Shown here in pieces: positions 27,033-35,408 of a stretch of DNA of 64,000 nt. Position numbers and translations under genes: made by a program. The notes under the pieces are model-generated. The model was not told the DNA's origin. It worked only from the letters and a program-made list of their open reading frames with translations, and did not search any database. The stretch spans positions 248,001 to 312,000 of the forward strand of contig CAWJDQ010000015.1 of NCBI GenBank assembly GCA_963841695.1. The letters run 5' to 3'. Numbering within the stretch: the stretch's first letter is position 1; every line of letters starts with the position of its first letter. The DNA is from RYN-230 sp963841695 (lineage in GTDB: Bacteria; Actinomycetota; Actinomycetes; Streptosporangiales; Streptosporangiaceae).

Positions 27033-27644
27033 CTAGCAGGGGCTTCCGAAGGTGAGGCCGAAGCCGGGCAGCGTGAACGAGCCGGCCGTGGTCAGCCAGG
27101 TGTGCTGCCTGAGGTTGTCGATCGTGACCGAGTCGGCCTGCTGCCCGAACCCGCCTGACGGCCCGGTGACCCCGGGGTCCTCGCTCAGCGTGCCGGCATC
27201 CTGGCCGATGACGATGTTGTTGAAGGTCGCGTTGCCGGACAGGTCATCGGAGTCGACGATGAGGTTGCTCGCCGTGGCCGGGGTGCTCCCGCCGCCGGCG
27301 GTGATCCGCAGCGTGACCGGGCCCACGCTGACGCTCTGGCAGAGGTTCGCGAGTGAGGCGGACTTGATGGCGGAAATGGCAACCGGATGCGGATTTCCGT
27401 TGCTCTCGGTGACCTCGCCGCCGAACTGCTCGAAACCGGTCCCCTTGAGCTGGCTGGAGGTGACCTCGAAGGCGCTGCCGGATACGGAGATAGAGGATGC
27501 GAGTACGCCCTCAGTGGTTAATGCGACCAGGACGGCGGCCGCCGCCATGGCCGGGACGAACAGGACGGCGAAACGCCGCCAGCGCACCCGGCCCTGCGGG
27601 GCAGGCCCGGCGGGGTCCGCAGATGTGCTGGTGGAGGGGGGCAT
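27033..27644 (-). CDS. DUF6230 secreted protein
   Basis: 203 residues from ATG 27644, which has AGGAG seven bases upstream; the open frame extends further but lacks a ribosome site. An N-terminal signal/anchor (FAVLFVPAMAAAAVLVALT) is followed by a beta-rich domain beginning ASSISVSGSAFEVTSSQLKG and ending in FTLPGFGLTFGSPC. It is the first gene of a DUF6230-DUF6114-secreted protein operon. Lipid-binding or surface roles have been guessed for such proteins, but nothing here proves one. Confidence 0.8.
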   Translation of the reverse strand: MPPSTSTSADPAGPAPQGRVRWRRFAVLFVPAMAAAAVLVALTTEGVLASSISVSGSAFEVTSSQLKGTGFEQFGGEVTESNGNPHPVAISAIKSASLANLCQSVSVGPVTLRITAGGGSTPATASNLIVDSDDLSGNATFNNIVIGQDAGTLSEDPGVTGPSGGFGQQADSVTIDNLRQHTWLTTAGSFTLPGFGLTFGSPC

Positions 27645-27879
27645 GGCGGCTCCTGGCACTGGTGTCCGTGGGGCCAGGCGCACTGCGGGGATTGCGTCCC
27701 GGCACCGTTGTCGGATCGCGGCCGCCGTGGGTGAGATAGGCCACAACGGAGCGATTTGATGGAAGTTACCGCTTGGTAGCAATGCCGGTCAAGCCGCATC
27801 CCATAACAAATCGGGCCGGTAGCCGCGCACGTGCGGAGTGTTTCCCCGGGCTGGGGTTGTGTCGGCGGCGTCAGGCACA

Positions 27880-29601
27880 ATGCGTGGTGTGCTACTGAAC
27901 GATTTGGTGCGCACGTCAGAGGCGGTATCGCTGGCGTCCGGCCGCCGGGTCAAGATCGACGAGATCGCCGGGCTGCTGCGCCGGGCGGCCCCGGATGAGA
28001 TCCCGGTGGCGGTCGCGTTCCTGTCCGGCGAGCTGCGCCAGCGGCAGATCGGGGTGGGGTACGCGGCCCTCGGGGGCCTGCTGCGCACCGACCCGGCCGC
28101 ACCAGACCCTGCCGCCCCCGGCCCCGCCGCACCAGACCCTGCCGCCCCCGGCCCCGCCGCACCAGAGCCCGCCACGCCGGGCCCGGCTGCCGGCCCGGCC
28201 GCGCCGCCGCTGACCCTGGCCGAGACCGATTCGGTGTTCGCGGCGATCGGGGCCACCGTCGGGCCCGGGTCCCAGGCCGAGCGGCGCAGGCTGCTCGGCA
28301 CCCTGTTCGCCCGGGCGACCCCGGCCGAGCAGTCCTTCCTGACCCGTTTGCTGGCTGGCGAACTGCACCAGGGTGCGCTGGAAGGCGTGATGATCGAGGC
28401 TGTCGCGCGGGCCGCCGGGGTGGACGCCGCGGAGGTGCGCCGGGCGCACCTGCTCGGCGGCTCGCTGCCCGCCGTGGCGCAGGCAGCCCTGTCTGCGGCC
28501 AGCGCGGCCGAGGGCGAGGCCGCACCGGCCGCTGCCCTCGCGGCGCTCCGGGCTTTCCGCCTCGAGGTGGGCCGCCCGCTGCGGCCGATGCTGGCCGCCT
28601 CCGCGCCGACCGTGGCGGCCGCTTTCGAGCGGGTGTCCCCGGCCGCCGCCGAATGGAAGATCGACGGGATCCGGATCCAGGTGCACCGGCAGGGCCCGGA
28701 GGTCAGGGTGTTCACCCGGACCCTCGACGACATCACCGCCCGGCTGCCGGAGATCACCCGCGCCGTGCTCGCCTCCCCGGCCGAGTCCCTGGTCCTGGAC
28801 GGTGAGGCGATCGCGCTGGACAGCAGCGGCCAGGCCCGGCCCTTCCAGGTCACCGCCAGCCGGGCCGGCACCCAGGCCGCACCCGGGCAGGAGGGCCCGG
28901 ATGTGCCGCTGACGCCGTTCTTCTTCGACCTGCTGCACCTGGACGGCCGGGATCTCGTGGATGAGCCGGCCACCGTCCGGCACGCGCTGATGGCCGAGGT
29001 CGTCCCGGCGGACCTGCGGGTCCCCCGGCTGGTGACCAGCGAGGTCGCGGACGCCGAGGCGTTCTTCGCGGACGCGGTGGCCCGCGGGCATGAAGGGGTG
29101 GTCGTCAAATCGCTGGACGCCCCCTACGCGGCAGGCCGCCGGGGCAGTGAGTGGATCAAGGTCAAGCCCCGGCACACCCTGGACCTGGTGGTGCTGGCGG
29201 CCGAATGGGGTCACGGCCGGCGCCGCGGCTGGCTGTCCAACCTGCATCTCGGTGCTCGTGATCCGGCCGGGGGCTGGGTCATGCTCGGCAAGACGTTCAA
29301 GGGGCTGACCGACGAGATGCTCCGCTGGCAGACCGAGCGGTTCCTGGACCTGGCCGAACCGCCCGGCCAGCGTCCCGGCGGCGATCTGGCCGGCGCCCGG
29401 GGCGTGCTGCGGGTCCGCCCGGAGATGGTGGTGGAGATCGCCTTCGACGGCGTGCAGGCCAGTCCCCGGTATCCCGGCGGGCTGGCGCTGCGCTTTGCCC
29501 GCGTGCTGCGGTACCGCCCGGACAAGCACGCGGCGGAGGCCGACACGATCGACGCGGTCCGGGCCATCTGGGAGGGCCGGGTTTCGGGCGTCGCCGATTA
29601 G
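27880..29601 (+). CDS. ligB: ATP-dependent DNA ligase (LigB-type)
   Basis: About 573 residues from ATG 27880 (MRGVLLNDLVRTSEA); GTG 27889 is equally possible. An N-terminal DNA-binding domain holds a Pro/Ala repeat insert (28099-28170). The adenylation domain has the nucleotidyl Lys in AEWKIDGIRIQVH (about residue 260), motif III FFFDLLHLDGRD, motif IV EGVVVKSLDAPY and motif V WIKVKPRHTLDLVVLAAEWG, followed by an OB-fold. It seals nicks using ATP and supplements the NAD-dependent LigA. Confidence 0.92.
   Translation: MRGVLLNDLVRTSEAVSLASGRRVKIDEIAGLLRRAAPDEIPVAVAFLSGELRQRQIGVGYAALGGLLRTDPAAPDPAAPGPAAPDPAAPGPAAPEPATPGPAAGPAAPPLTLAETDSVFAAIGATVGPGSQAERRRLLGTLFARATPAEQSFLTRLLAGELHQGALEGVMIEAVARAAGVDAAEVRRAHLLGGSLPAVAQAALSAASAAEGEAAPAAALAALRAFRLEVGRPLRPMLAASAPTVAAAFERVSPAAAEWKIDGIRIQVHRQGPEVRVFTRTLDDITARLPEITRAVLASPAESLVLDGEAIALDSSGQARPFQVTASRAGTQAAPGQEGPDVPLTPFFFDLLHLDGRDLVDEPATVRHALMAEVVPADLRVPRLVTSEVADAEAFFADAVARGHEGVVVKSLDAPYAAGRRGSEWIKVKPRHTLDLVVLAAEWGHGRRRGWLSNLHLGARDPAGGWVMLGKTFKGLTDEMLRWQTERFLDLAEPPGQRPGGDLAGARGVLRVRPEMVVEIAFDGVQASPRYPGGLALRFARVLRYRPDKHAAEADTIDAVRAIWEGRVSGVAD
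28099..28173 (+). repeat. 30-bp coding tandem repeat in ligB
   Basis: Two identical 30-bp copies (28099-28128 and 28129-28158) and a partial third encode Ala-Pro-Asp-Pro-Ala-Ala-Pro-Gly-Pro-Ala units in a loop of the ligase N-terminal domain. Confidence 0.9.
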
Positions 29602-29640
29602 CGGACGCGATCGCGGTCGCGCACGATGATCCGCCGTGCT

Positions 29641-29706
29641 CAGCGGGCACCCGGTTCCCAGCAGGCACGTGGTTCCCAGTGGACACCGTTTCTCAGCAGA
29701 CACTGA
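29641..29706. repeat. degenerate 17/18-bp tandem repeat
   Basis: Four diverged units each begin CAG and carry GGCAC or GACAC at the same offset (CAGCGGGCACCCGGTTCC, CAGCAGGCACGTGGTTCC, CAGTGGACACCGTTTCT, then a partial). It lies between ligB and the small secreted protein gene. Confidence 0.5.
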
Positions 29707-29819
29707 GAGGTTAATCCGATTGCGCTTCGAGTTTCCGCGCGCCTAATGAAGCAGACGGGCCAGTCAGGTTCCGTCGCCGGAGCAGCGACGCCCCGGCCGC
29801 CCGAGCCAGGGAGAAGACC

Positions 29820-30056
29820 GTGCGCATCAGCCGACCGCTCATCGGGACCGCCGTAGGTGCGGGTGTCCTCGGGGCCTCACTGGCCCTGGGGGTGACGATG
29901 GCCAGCGCGTCCACCGGCGCCGCCTCATCCACGGTGTCTCACTCAGCCGCCCGGACCGCCACGTCCTCCACCGCGGCCACGCCGAAGGCCAGCGGGCACA
30001 AGTGCCCCGGCATGTCCGGCCGCGGATCCGCGCAGCACAGCATGCAGCAGGGTTAA
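29820..30056 (+). CDS. small secreted protein
   Basis: 78 residues from GTG 29820 with GGGAGAAG upstream. A signal peptide (PLIGTAVGAGVLGASLALG with a likely cleavage after MASA) precedes a Ser/Thr/Ala-rich mature peptide ending in GHKCPGMSGRGSAQHSMQQG, with a single Cys and two His. No family is recognised. A terminator hairpin follows at 30136. Confidence 0.6.
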   Translation: MRISRPLIGTAVGAGVLGASLALGVTMASASTGAASSTVSHSAARTATSSTAATPKASGHKCPGMSGRGSAQHSMQQG

Positions 30057-30135
30057 CGAACCCCGGTTAGCCATCCCGGGTCGCTCCCGGAAGCGGACCC
30101 CGGGGATACCCACCATCCCCGCCGCAGCTAACCGG

Positions 30136-30184
30136 GCCCCCTGCCCGGGCGGGCCTACCCCCGACGGCCCGCCCGGCAGGGGGC
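30136..30184. terminator. strong bidirectional hairpin
   Basis: Arms of 19-20 bases (30136-30155 and 30166-30184) pair completely except for one bulged C, with a 10-base loop. It lies between the convergent small secreted gene and the DUF2252 gene. Confidence 0.85.
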
Positions 30185-30245
30185 ATCCGCGGCGGCCTGG
30201 TGGCCAGGCCCGGCCGGCTTACAGTCTGGCCGGGCCCCGGCCGGC

Positions 30246-31664
30246 TTACAGTCCCTCGATGGCGGGCAGCCGCCGCGCCTCGATCGCGTTCAGCAGCCGC
30301 TGGTAGTCCAGCTCGTTCTGCTCGGCGTAGGCCACCCCGAACTCCTCGATAGCCCGGTCGAACCGGTCGCTGGACCCCAGGTAGCCGGCGATCATCGCGG
30401 CCCGGCCGGTCCGGGCGTGCGCCCGGGCCAGCGCCCAGCCGCACAGGCCCGCATAGGAGGTGAGCTGCGGCGGGTCCATGGCCGGCACGTTCATCGCGCC
30501 CTTCATGTCCCGCAACTGCCGGACGTAGTACTCCTTGGGCTCGGCCCCGTCCACCTGCAGGCCACAGGTCCAGCCCAGGAACGGGTCCGCCGCGGCCTGC
30601 ATCATCCGCTCGCCGCGGGCCACCCGCTCGCCCTGGTGCTTGTACTCGCTGGGTCCGGCGAACGGGGCCAGGACCGACTCCTGGGCCTCCTTGAGCTGCA
30701 GGAACAGCGGCTCGTCCGGGCGCTCGCCGAGCAGCAGGAACACGAACGCCTCGGTGCCCACCGAGCCGACCCCGACCACCTTGCGGGCGAAATCCCCGAA
30801 GTAGTACCGGCGCAGCACCTCCTGGCGGTCCACTTGCAGTGTCCTCCGGTACAGCTCGATCGCGCCGCGGAGTTCCTGGGCGATGTCCGGTTCCTGGTCC
30901 AGCCCGAAGCGGACCACCACGGGCGGGACGGGCTTGATCCGGTACTGGCCGTCCACCAGATGGCAGAGCTTGTCCAGGGCCTGGACGCTGGTGTGCCGGT
31001 AGGCCTTGTGCACGTCCTCCTGGCGGCGGCGGATCGCCTTGGACGACTGCACCGCGTCGAAGAGCTGCCCCACCTGGTCCACGTCGATCCGGGAGTACCA
31101 GACGTCCAGGAACCGCATCCGGGCGAAGTTCTCCATCTCGGTGCGGTACATGTGCGCGCACCGGCGGACCGCGGTCCGGACCGAGCGGCCGCCGAACCCA
31201 TTCTCCCGGGCCGCGACCGCCACGCTGGCGGCCAGCCGCTTCACGTCCCAGTCGAACGACGCAGGCAGCGTCTCGTCGAAGTCGTTCACGTCGAAGACCA
31301 GCTGCCGGTCCGGCGCGGCGAACATGCCGAAGTTCAGCAGGTGCGCGTCCCCGCAGGCCTGCACCCGGATGTCGGTGGTGGGCAGGTGAGCCAGATCCCA
31401 GGCCATCGGCGCGGCCGCGCCGCGGAAGTAGGCGAACGGCGAGGCCGCCATCCGGCCGTGCCGGATCGGGACCAGGTCCGCGACCCGGCTCCTGGCCTGC
31501 TCTTCCAGGATCGCGACCGGATCGGGCCGCCCCGGCGGCGGCGACCACTCCGCGTGGCTGGACCTCGGCACGAACTTGCGCCGCTCCCGGCCCAGCTGCC
31601 GCCACTCCTCCGGGGTGCGGACCTCGTGCGCGTCAGACAGCACCCCTGGCAAAATCTTGCTCAT
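30246..31664 (-). CDS. DUF2252 family protein
   Basis: 472 residues from ATG 31664 (MSKILPGVLSDAHEVRTPEE). Conserved DUF2252 blocks are RHGRMAASPFAYFRGAAAPM, ACGDAHLLNFGMFAAPDR, VFDVNDFDETLPASFDWDVK and, later, SVGTEAFVFLLLGERPDEPL and YYVRQLRDMKGAM. The family has a protein-kinase-like fold with the GDxHxxNFG motif seen in aminoglycoside phosphotransferases, suggesting a kinase; no substrate is known. The frame is open upstream into the divergent pentapeptide gene, but ATG 31664 is the natural start. Confidence 0.88.
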   Translation of the reverse strand: MSKILPGVLSDAHEVRTPEEWRQLGRERRKFVPRSSHAEWSPPPGRPDPVAILEEQARSRVADLVPIRHGRMAASPFAYFRGAAAPMAWDLAHLPTTDIRVQACGDAHLLNFGMFAAPDRQLVFDVNDFDETLPASFDWDVKRLAASVAVAARENGFGGRSVRTAVRRCAHMYRTEMENFARMRFLDVWYSRIDVDQVGQLFDAVQSSKAIRRRQEDVHKAYRHTSVQALDKLCHLVDGQYRIKPVPPVVVRFGLDQEPDIAQELRGAIELYRRTLQVDRQEVLRRYYFGDFARKVVGVGSVGTEAFVFLLLGERPDEPLFLQLKEAQESVLAPFAGPSEYKHQGERVARGERMMQAAADPFLGWTCGLQVDGAEPKEYYVRQLRDMKGAMNVPAMDPPQLTSYAGLCGWALARAHARTGRAAMIAGYLGSSDRFDRAIEEFGVAYAEQNELDYQRLLNAIEARRLPAIEGL

Positions 31665-31772
31665 GCGTCCAGCCCCCCGGGACGTCCCCCGCAGCGAGGC
31701 CCCCCGGCCGCTGCCGCCCTGAGGCCCAGGGTACGTGGTGCCCTCCGGACCCCCCGTCCGTAGGGTGGTCGG

Positions 31773-32414
31773 GTGCCCGATGACCGCCTGGCCGACCTGC
31801 CCTACGCCGGCACCCTGACCCCGCATCAGGGCGGCCTGGCCGCCGACGAGGACTACGAGGGCGTGCACTTCGACCGGCTGGACCTGGACGCGCCGCGGGC
31901 TCCCGGCAGCCGGTACGTGGAATGCGCCTTCACCGGCGTCACGATCCAGGACGGGCGGCTGCGCCAGGCCCGGTTCAACGACGTGTGGCTGCGCGGGGTG
32001 CGGCTGACCGCGACCGAGCTCACCGACAGCAACTGGGTCGGCGCGACCATCATCGGCTCGGTGGCCGCCGGGGTGATCGCGCACGGGTCGCGGCTGCGCC
32101 AGGTCACGTTCCGCGGCTGCAAGCTGCACGGGTTCAACTTCCGCGGGGCCACGCTCACCGAGGTGACGTTCGAGGACTGCATGCTGCGCGAGGTGGACTT
32201 CGGCGGGGCCACCCTGCGGCGCTGCCGGTTCCCCGGCTCACAGCTGCGCGAGACGGACTTCAGCCAGGTCACCCTGGACCGGGTGGACCTGCGCGGCGCG
32301 GAACTGGGGATCATCATGACCCCGGGGGCGCTCAGCGGGGCGACGATCAGCCCGGCTCAGCTGATCGACCTGGCCCCGCTGCTCGCCGAGCACGCCGGGA
32401 TCACCGTGGAGTGA
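31773..32414 (+). CDS. pentapeptide-repeat protein
   Basis: 213 residues from GTG 31773. From about residue 30 onward tandem A(D/N)LXX-like units form a right-handed quadrilateral beta-helix: YVECAFTGVTIQDGRLRQAR, RFNDVWLRGVRLTATELTDS and VTFRGCKLHGFNFRGATLTE. The regular Phe/Leu at the centre of each unit is visible. Relatives include DNA-mimic proteins protecting gyrase (MfpA/Qnr), but many have other roles. It is divergent from DUF2252 and its end overlaps the next convergent gene by 14 bases. Confidence 0.85.
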   Translation: MPDDRLADLPYAGTLTPHQGGLAADEDYEGVHFDRLDLDAPRAPGSRYVECAFTGVTIQDGRLRQARFNDVWLRGVRLTATELTDSNWVGATIIGSVAAGVIAHGSRLRQVTFRGCKLHGFNFRGATLTEVTFEDCMLREVDFGGATLRRCRFPGSQLRETDFSQVTLDRVDLRGAELGIIMTPGALSGATISPAQLIDLAPLLAEHAGITVE

Positions 32415-32721
32415 CCTCCGCCATCCTGGACCAGTCGGTGCCCGGGATCGTGGCGTTGATGATCTGCGGCGTCTCCGCCACGGCGTCAGGTGCCCAGGCC
32501 ACGAACTTCTTGAAGTGGCCGGAGTTCACGTGGGCCCCGGCCGCGTCGTCCTGGAACGCCTCCACCAGCACGAACTGGTTCGGGTTGTCCACGCTCCGGG
32601 ACCACTCGAAGAAGATGTTGCCCGGCTCGGACCGGGTGCCCTGGGTGAACTCCGTCACCTCGGCGAGCCAGTCGCGGCTACGCTCAGGCTTGATGGTCCA
32701 CTTGACGACAATGAAGATCAT
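32401..32721 (-). CDS. antibiotic biosynthesis monooxygenase (ABM) domain protein
   Basis: 106 residues from ATG 32721 (MIFIVVKWTIKPERSRDWLA). Single ABM ferredoxin-like domain: FTQGTRSEPGNIFFEWSRS, FVLVEAFQDDAAGAHVNSGH and a final FKKFVAW segment. Such proteins act as small quinol or heme-degrading monooxygenases or are of unknown use. It stands alone rather than in a biosynthetic cluster. Confidence 0.85.
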   Translation of the reverse strand: MIFIVVKWTIKPERSRDWLAEVTEFTQGTRSEPGNIFFEWSRSVDNPNQFVLVEAFQDDAAGAHVNSGHFKKFVAWAPDAVAETPQIINATIPGTDWSRMAEVTPR

Positions 32722-32815
32722 GGACGCCCCCTTCAGCACCGATCGCGGCTGGTCAGCCTGATCCTACAAATGGCCGGCTGGGCCACCGTCTCAGGCTGCG
32801 ACGTTTCCCGGGGCC

Positions 32816-33574
32816 TCAGGGCTTGCGGGCCTCGATCAGGACGCGCCGGGCGTGCGCCACGAACGGCCCTTCGGCCTGGATCTTCTCGTGCAGCCGGCGC
32901 AATGGGTCCCGGTACCCCGCCACGGTGAAGCCGGGCACCGTCCACAGCACCTTCCGCAGGAAGTACACGACCGCGCCGACGTCGCCGAAAATCACCCGCA
33001 GCGCCTCTGCGCGCAGGTCAGCGACGACCAGACCGGCCGCCTCGGCCTGGGCCCTGACCCAGTCCGTGCTGCGGTCCGGCCTGACCGGCTGCGGGCCCAT
33101 CATGAACTCGGTCAGCTCCCGGTTCGTCCCCGCCCCGACCAGCTGGGCGAGGAAGCTGCCGCCCGGGCGGAGCACCCGGGCGACCTCTGGCCAGCCCAGC
33201 TCGACCGGATGCCTGCTCACCACCAGGTCGAACGAGTCCGCCCGGAACGGCAGCCCGGCGCCGTCGGCGGCCTGCACCACCCGGGCGCCCAGCGGGGCGA
33301 GGTTCCGCCGGGCCAGCGCGGCGTTGGGCGGCCACGACTCGGTGGCGGCCAGGACGGGCGGCGGCTGGGGGATCCCGGCCAGCACCTCGCCGCCCCCGGT
33401 CTGGATGTCCAGCGCCGCGCGCGCGTGCGCCATCCGCCCGCCCATCATCCGGGCGTAGCCCCAGGACGGGCGCTCCTCGGTAGCCCGCCCGTCGAGCCAG
33501 GAGAAATCCCAGCCTTCGACCGGGACCGCCGCGCCCTCCGCGACCAGCCTCGCGAACTCCGGATCGTCCGGCAC
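32816..33574 (-). CDS. SAM-dependent methyltransferase
   Basis: 252 residues. A class I Rossmann fold is visible, with motif I altered to ALDIQTGGGEVLAGI, the acidic strand end region LAATESWPPNAA, motif II in GLPFRADSFDLVVSRHPVEL and motif III VARVLRPGGSFLAQLVG. The substrate is unknown. Only 3 bases separate its start from the stop of the PPOX-like gene, so they likely share a transcript. Confidence 0.85.
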   Translation of the reverse strand: MPDDPEFARLVAEGAAVPVEGWDFSWLDGRATEERPSWGYARMMGGRMAHARAALDIQTGGGEVLAGIPQPPPVLAATESWPPNAALARRNLAPLGARVVQAADGAGLPFRADSFDLVVSRHPVELGWPEVARVLRPGGSFLAQLVGAGTNRELTEFMMGPQPVRPDRSTDWVRAQAEAAGLVVADLRAEALRVIFGDVGAVVYFLRKVLWTVPGFTVAGYRDPLRRLHEKIQAEGPFVAHARRVLIEARKP

Positions 33575-33577
33575 GCC

Positions 33578-34039
33578 TCAGGCCAGGCGCGCTGGGAAGC
33601 CTCCGGTGGCGATCGGGCCCCACCGCTCGATCGTGACCCGGATCAGCGACTTGCCCTGGCGCTGCATGGCGGCCCGGTACTCGTCCCAGTCGTCGTGCTC
33701 TCCGGCGATGGACCGGAAGTACTCCACCAGCGGCTCCAGCGCCCCGGGCAGGTCGAGGACCTCGGCAGTGCCGCTGAGCTGGATCCAGGCCCCGCCGAAG
33801 TCGTCCGACAGCACCAGCACGTCAACCTGCGGGTGGCGGCGGGCGTTGTGCGTCTTGGCCCGCTCCGGGTAGGTCGCGATCACCACCCGGCCCTCGCCGT
33901 CCAGGCCCGCCGTGACCGGGGACAGCTGGACGGTCCCGTCGCGTTTCGTGGTGACCAGCACCACATGGTGCCGGCTGCGGACGAAGTCGAGCAGCTCCTC
34001 GCGCCCGACAACGTCGGCGGTGGCTATCTGGGGGCTCAT
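33578..34039 (-). CDS. pyridoxamine 5'-phosphate oxidase-like (PPOX) F420/FMN-binding protein
   Basis: 153 residues from ATG 34039 with GAGGA seven bases upstream. A split-barrel flavin fold is seen: HHVVLVTTKRDGTVQLSPVT, VVIATYPERAKTHNARRHP, VDVLVLSDDFGGAWIQLSG and a terminal RVTIERWGP. Actinobacterial members often use F420 to reduce unsaturated substrates. It is probably in a two-gene operon with the downstream methyltransferase. Confidence 0.88.
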   Translation of the reverse strand: MSPQIATADVVGREELLDFVRSRHHVVLVTTKRDGTVQLSPVTAGLDGEGRVVIATYPERAKTHNARRHPQVDVLVLSDDFGGAWIQLSGTAEVLDLPGALEPLVEYFRSIAGEHDDWDEYRAAMQRQGKSLIRVTIERWGPIATGGFPARLA

Positions 34040-34115
34040 CGCGTCCTCAGCATGACGCCCATCGTAAGCGGCCGCCGTTCGTCCGGTCCCCCCGCCGCAT
34101 GCCATGCTGGCCACC

Positions 34116-34646
34116 ATGTCCCAGCCCGACGTCCACTCCACGCCCACCCGGACCCTGAGTACGAGCGACTTCCCGGTTCCGCGGACCGACCGTTATTTCG
34201 AGGACTACGTGCCGGGCGCGGTCTACGAGTACGGGTACCTGACCGTGAGCGAGGCGGAGATCCTGGAATTTGCCCGGCGGTTCGACCCGCAGCCCATGCA
34301 CATCGACCCCGGGTTCGCGGCGGCCGGGCCGTTCAGCGGGCTGATCGCCAGCGGCTGGCACACCACGGGCCTGCTGATGCGGTTGTTCGTGGACCACTAC
34401 CTGTCCCGGGTGGCCAGCCTGGCGTCGCCCGGCGTCGACGAGCTGCGCTGGCCCGCCCCGGTGCGGCCCGGTGATTCGCTGCGGCTGCGGACGACGACCG
34501 TGGAGGCCCGCCCGTCGCGCTCCAAGCCCGACCGCGGGCTGGTGCGCACCCGGGGCGAACTGATCAATCAGGACGACCGGGCCGTGCTGGACCTGGTGGC
34601 CATGAACCTGCTGCTCCGCCGCGAACCCGCCGGCCAGTTGCCATAA
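34116..34646 (+). CDS. MaoC-family (R)-hydratase-like protein
   Basis: About 176 residues from ATG 34116; ATG 34104 is an alternative. The hot-dog fold has RYFEDYVPGAVYEYG and the hydratase motif EFARRFDPQPMHIDPGFA, where Asp and His are the catalytic pair, then GLIASGWHTTGLLMRLFVD. It likely hydrates an enoyl-thioester. The next gene follows after 7 bases. Confidence 0.88.
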   Translation: MSQPDVHSTPTRTLSTSDFPVPRTDRYFEDYVPGAVYEYGYLTVSEAEILEFARRFDPQPMHIDPGFAAAGPFSGLIASGWHTTGLLMRLFVDHYLSRVASLASPGVDELRWPAPVRPGDSLRLRTTTVEARPSRSKPDRGLVRTRGELINQDDRAVLDLVAMNLLLRREPAGQLP

Positions 34647-34653
34647 TGCCCGG

Positions 34654-35391
34654 ATGACCGCGCGCACCCCGACGATCGTCGCCACCAGCATCGGTTTCTG
34701 GCCTGGCGGGCACGGGCCGATGGACTTCCGGCTTGGCCCGTCGTACGCCCACGCCGCGTCGCTGGCCCGGGCGGGCGGCAGCCCCCGGGTCTGCCTGGTC
34801 GCCACGGCCGTCGGTGACGCACCGGAATGGCTGGCCGCGATGTACTCGGCCTTCGGCCGGGCCGGCTGGCGGCCCAGCCACCTGGCGCTGTTCCCCGAGC
34901 CCAACCTGCCCGACATCACCGGGCACCTGCTGGCCCAGGACGTGGTGTGGGTGGCCGGCGGCAGCGCGGCGAACCTGCTGGCGCTGTGGCGGCTGCACGG
35001 GGTGGACCAGGCCATGCGGGCCGCCTGGGACGCGGGGGTCGTGCTGATGGGCGTGTCGGCCGGGTCGCTGTGCTGGTTCGCGGGCGGCACCACCGACTCG
35101 TTCGGGCTGCCGCTGCGCCCGGTGACCAACGGCCTCGGCTTCCTGCCGTACTCCAACAGCCCGCATCACGACGCCGAGGAGCAGCGGCGGCCCGCCATTC
35201 ACCGGCTGATCGGGGACGGGACGCTGCCCGAGGGTTACGCCACCGACAACGGCACCGGCCTGGTCTTCGAGGCCACCGAGCTGGTGGACTGCATCACCGA
35301 GGTGGAGGGCGCGAGGACCTGGCACATCACCCGCCGCCCGGACGGGACGGCCGGGGAAACCGCCCTTCCCACCCGGCTGCTCCCGTCCTGA
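34654..35391 (+). CDS. pepE: peptidase E-like (S51 family) protein
   Basis: 245 residues. S51 features: VWVAGGSAANLLALWRLHG and the nucleophile Ser in VLMGVSAGSLCWFAGG, with a later His in FLPYSNSPHHDAEEQ and a GYATDNGTGLVFE segment. Peptidase E cleaves Asp-X dipeptides; some relatives are cyanophycinase-like. It appears co-transcribed with the MaoC gene. Confidence 0.88.
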   Translation: MTARTPTIVATSIGFWPGGHGPMDFRLGPSYAHAASLARAGGSPRVCLVATAVGDAPEWLAAMYSAFGRAGWRPSHLALFPEPNLPDITGHLLAQDVVWVAGGSAANLLALWRLHGVDQAMRAAWDAGVVLMGVSAGSLCWFAGGTTDSFGLPLRPVTNGLGFLPYSNSPHHDAEEQRRPAIHRLIGDGTLPEGYATDNGTGLVFEATELVDCITEVEGARTWHITRRPDGTAGETALPTRLLPS

Positions 35392-35408
35392 CCCGGTCCG
35401 CGGGGCGG

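Noticed and set aside
27644..27782. Longer N-terminus of the DUF6230 protein to 27782
   Set aside because: No ribosome site there, whereas AGGAG precedes ATG 27644 and the signal helix follows soon after it.
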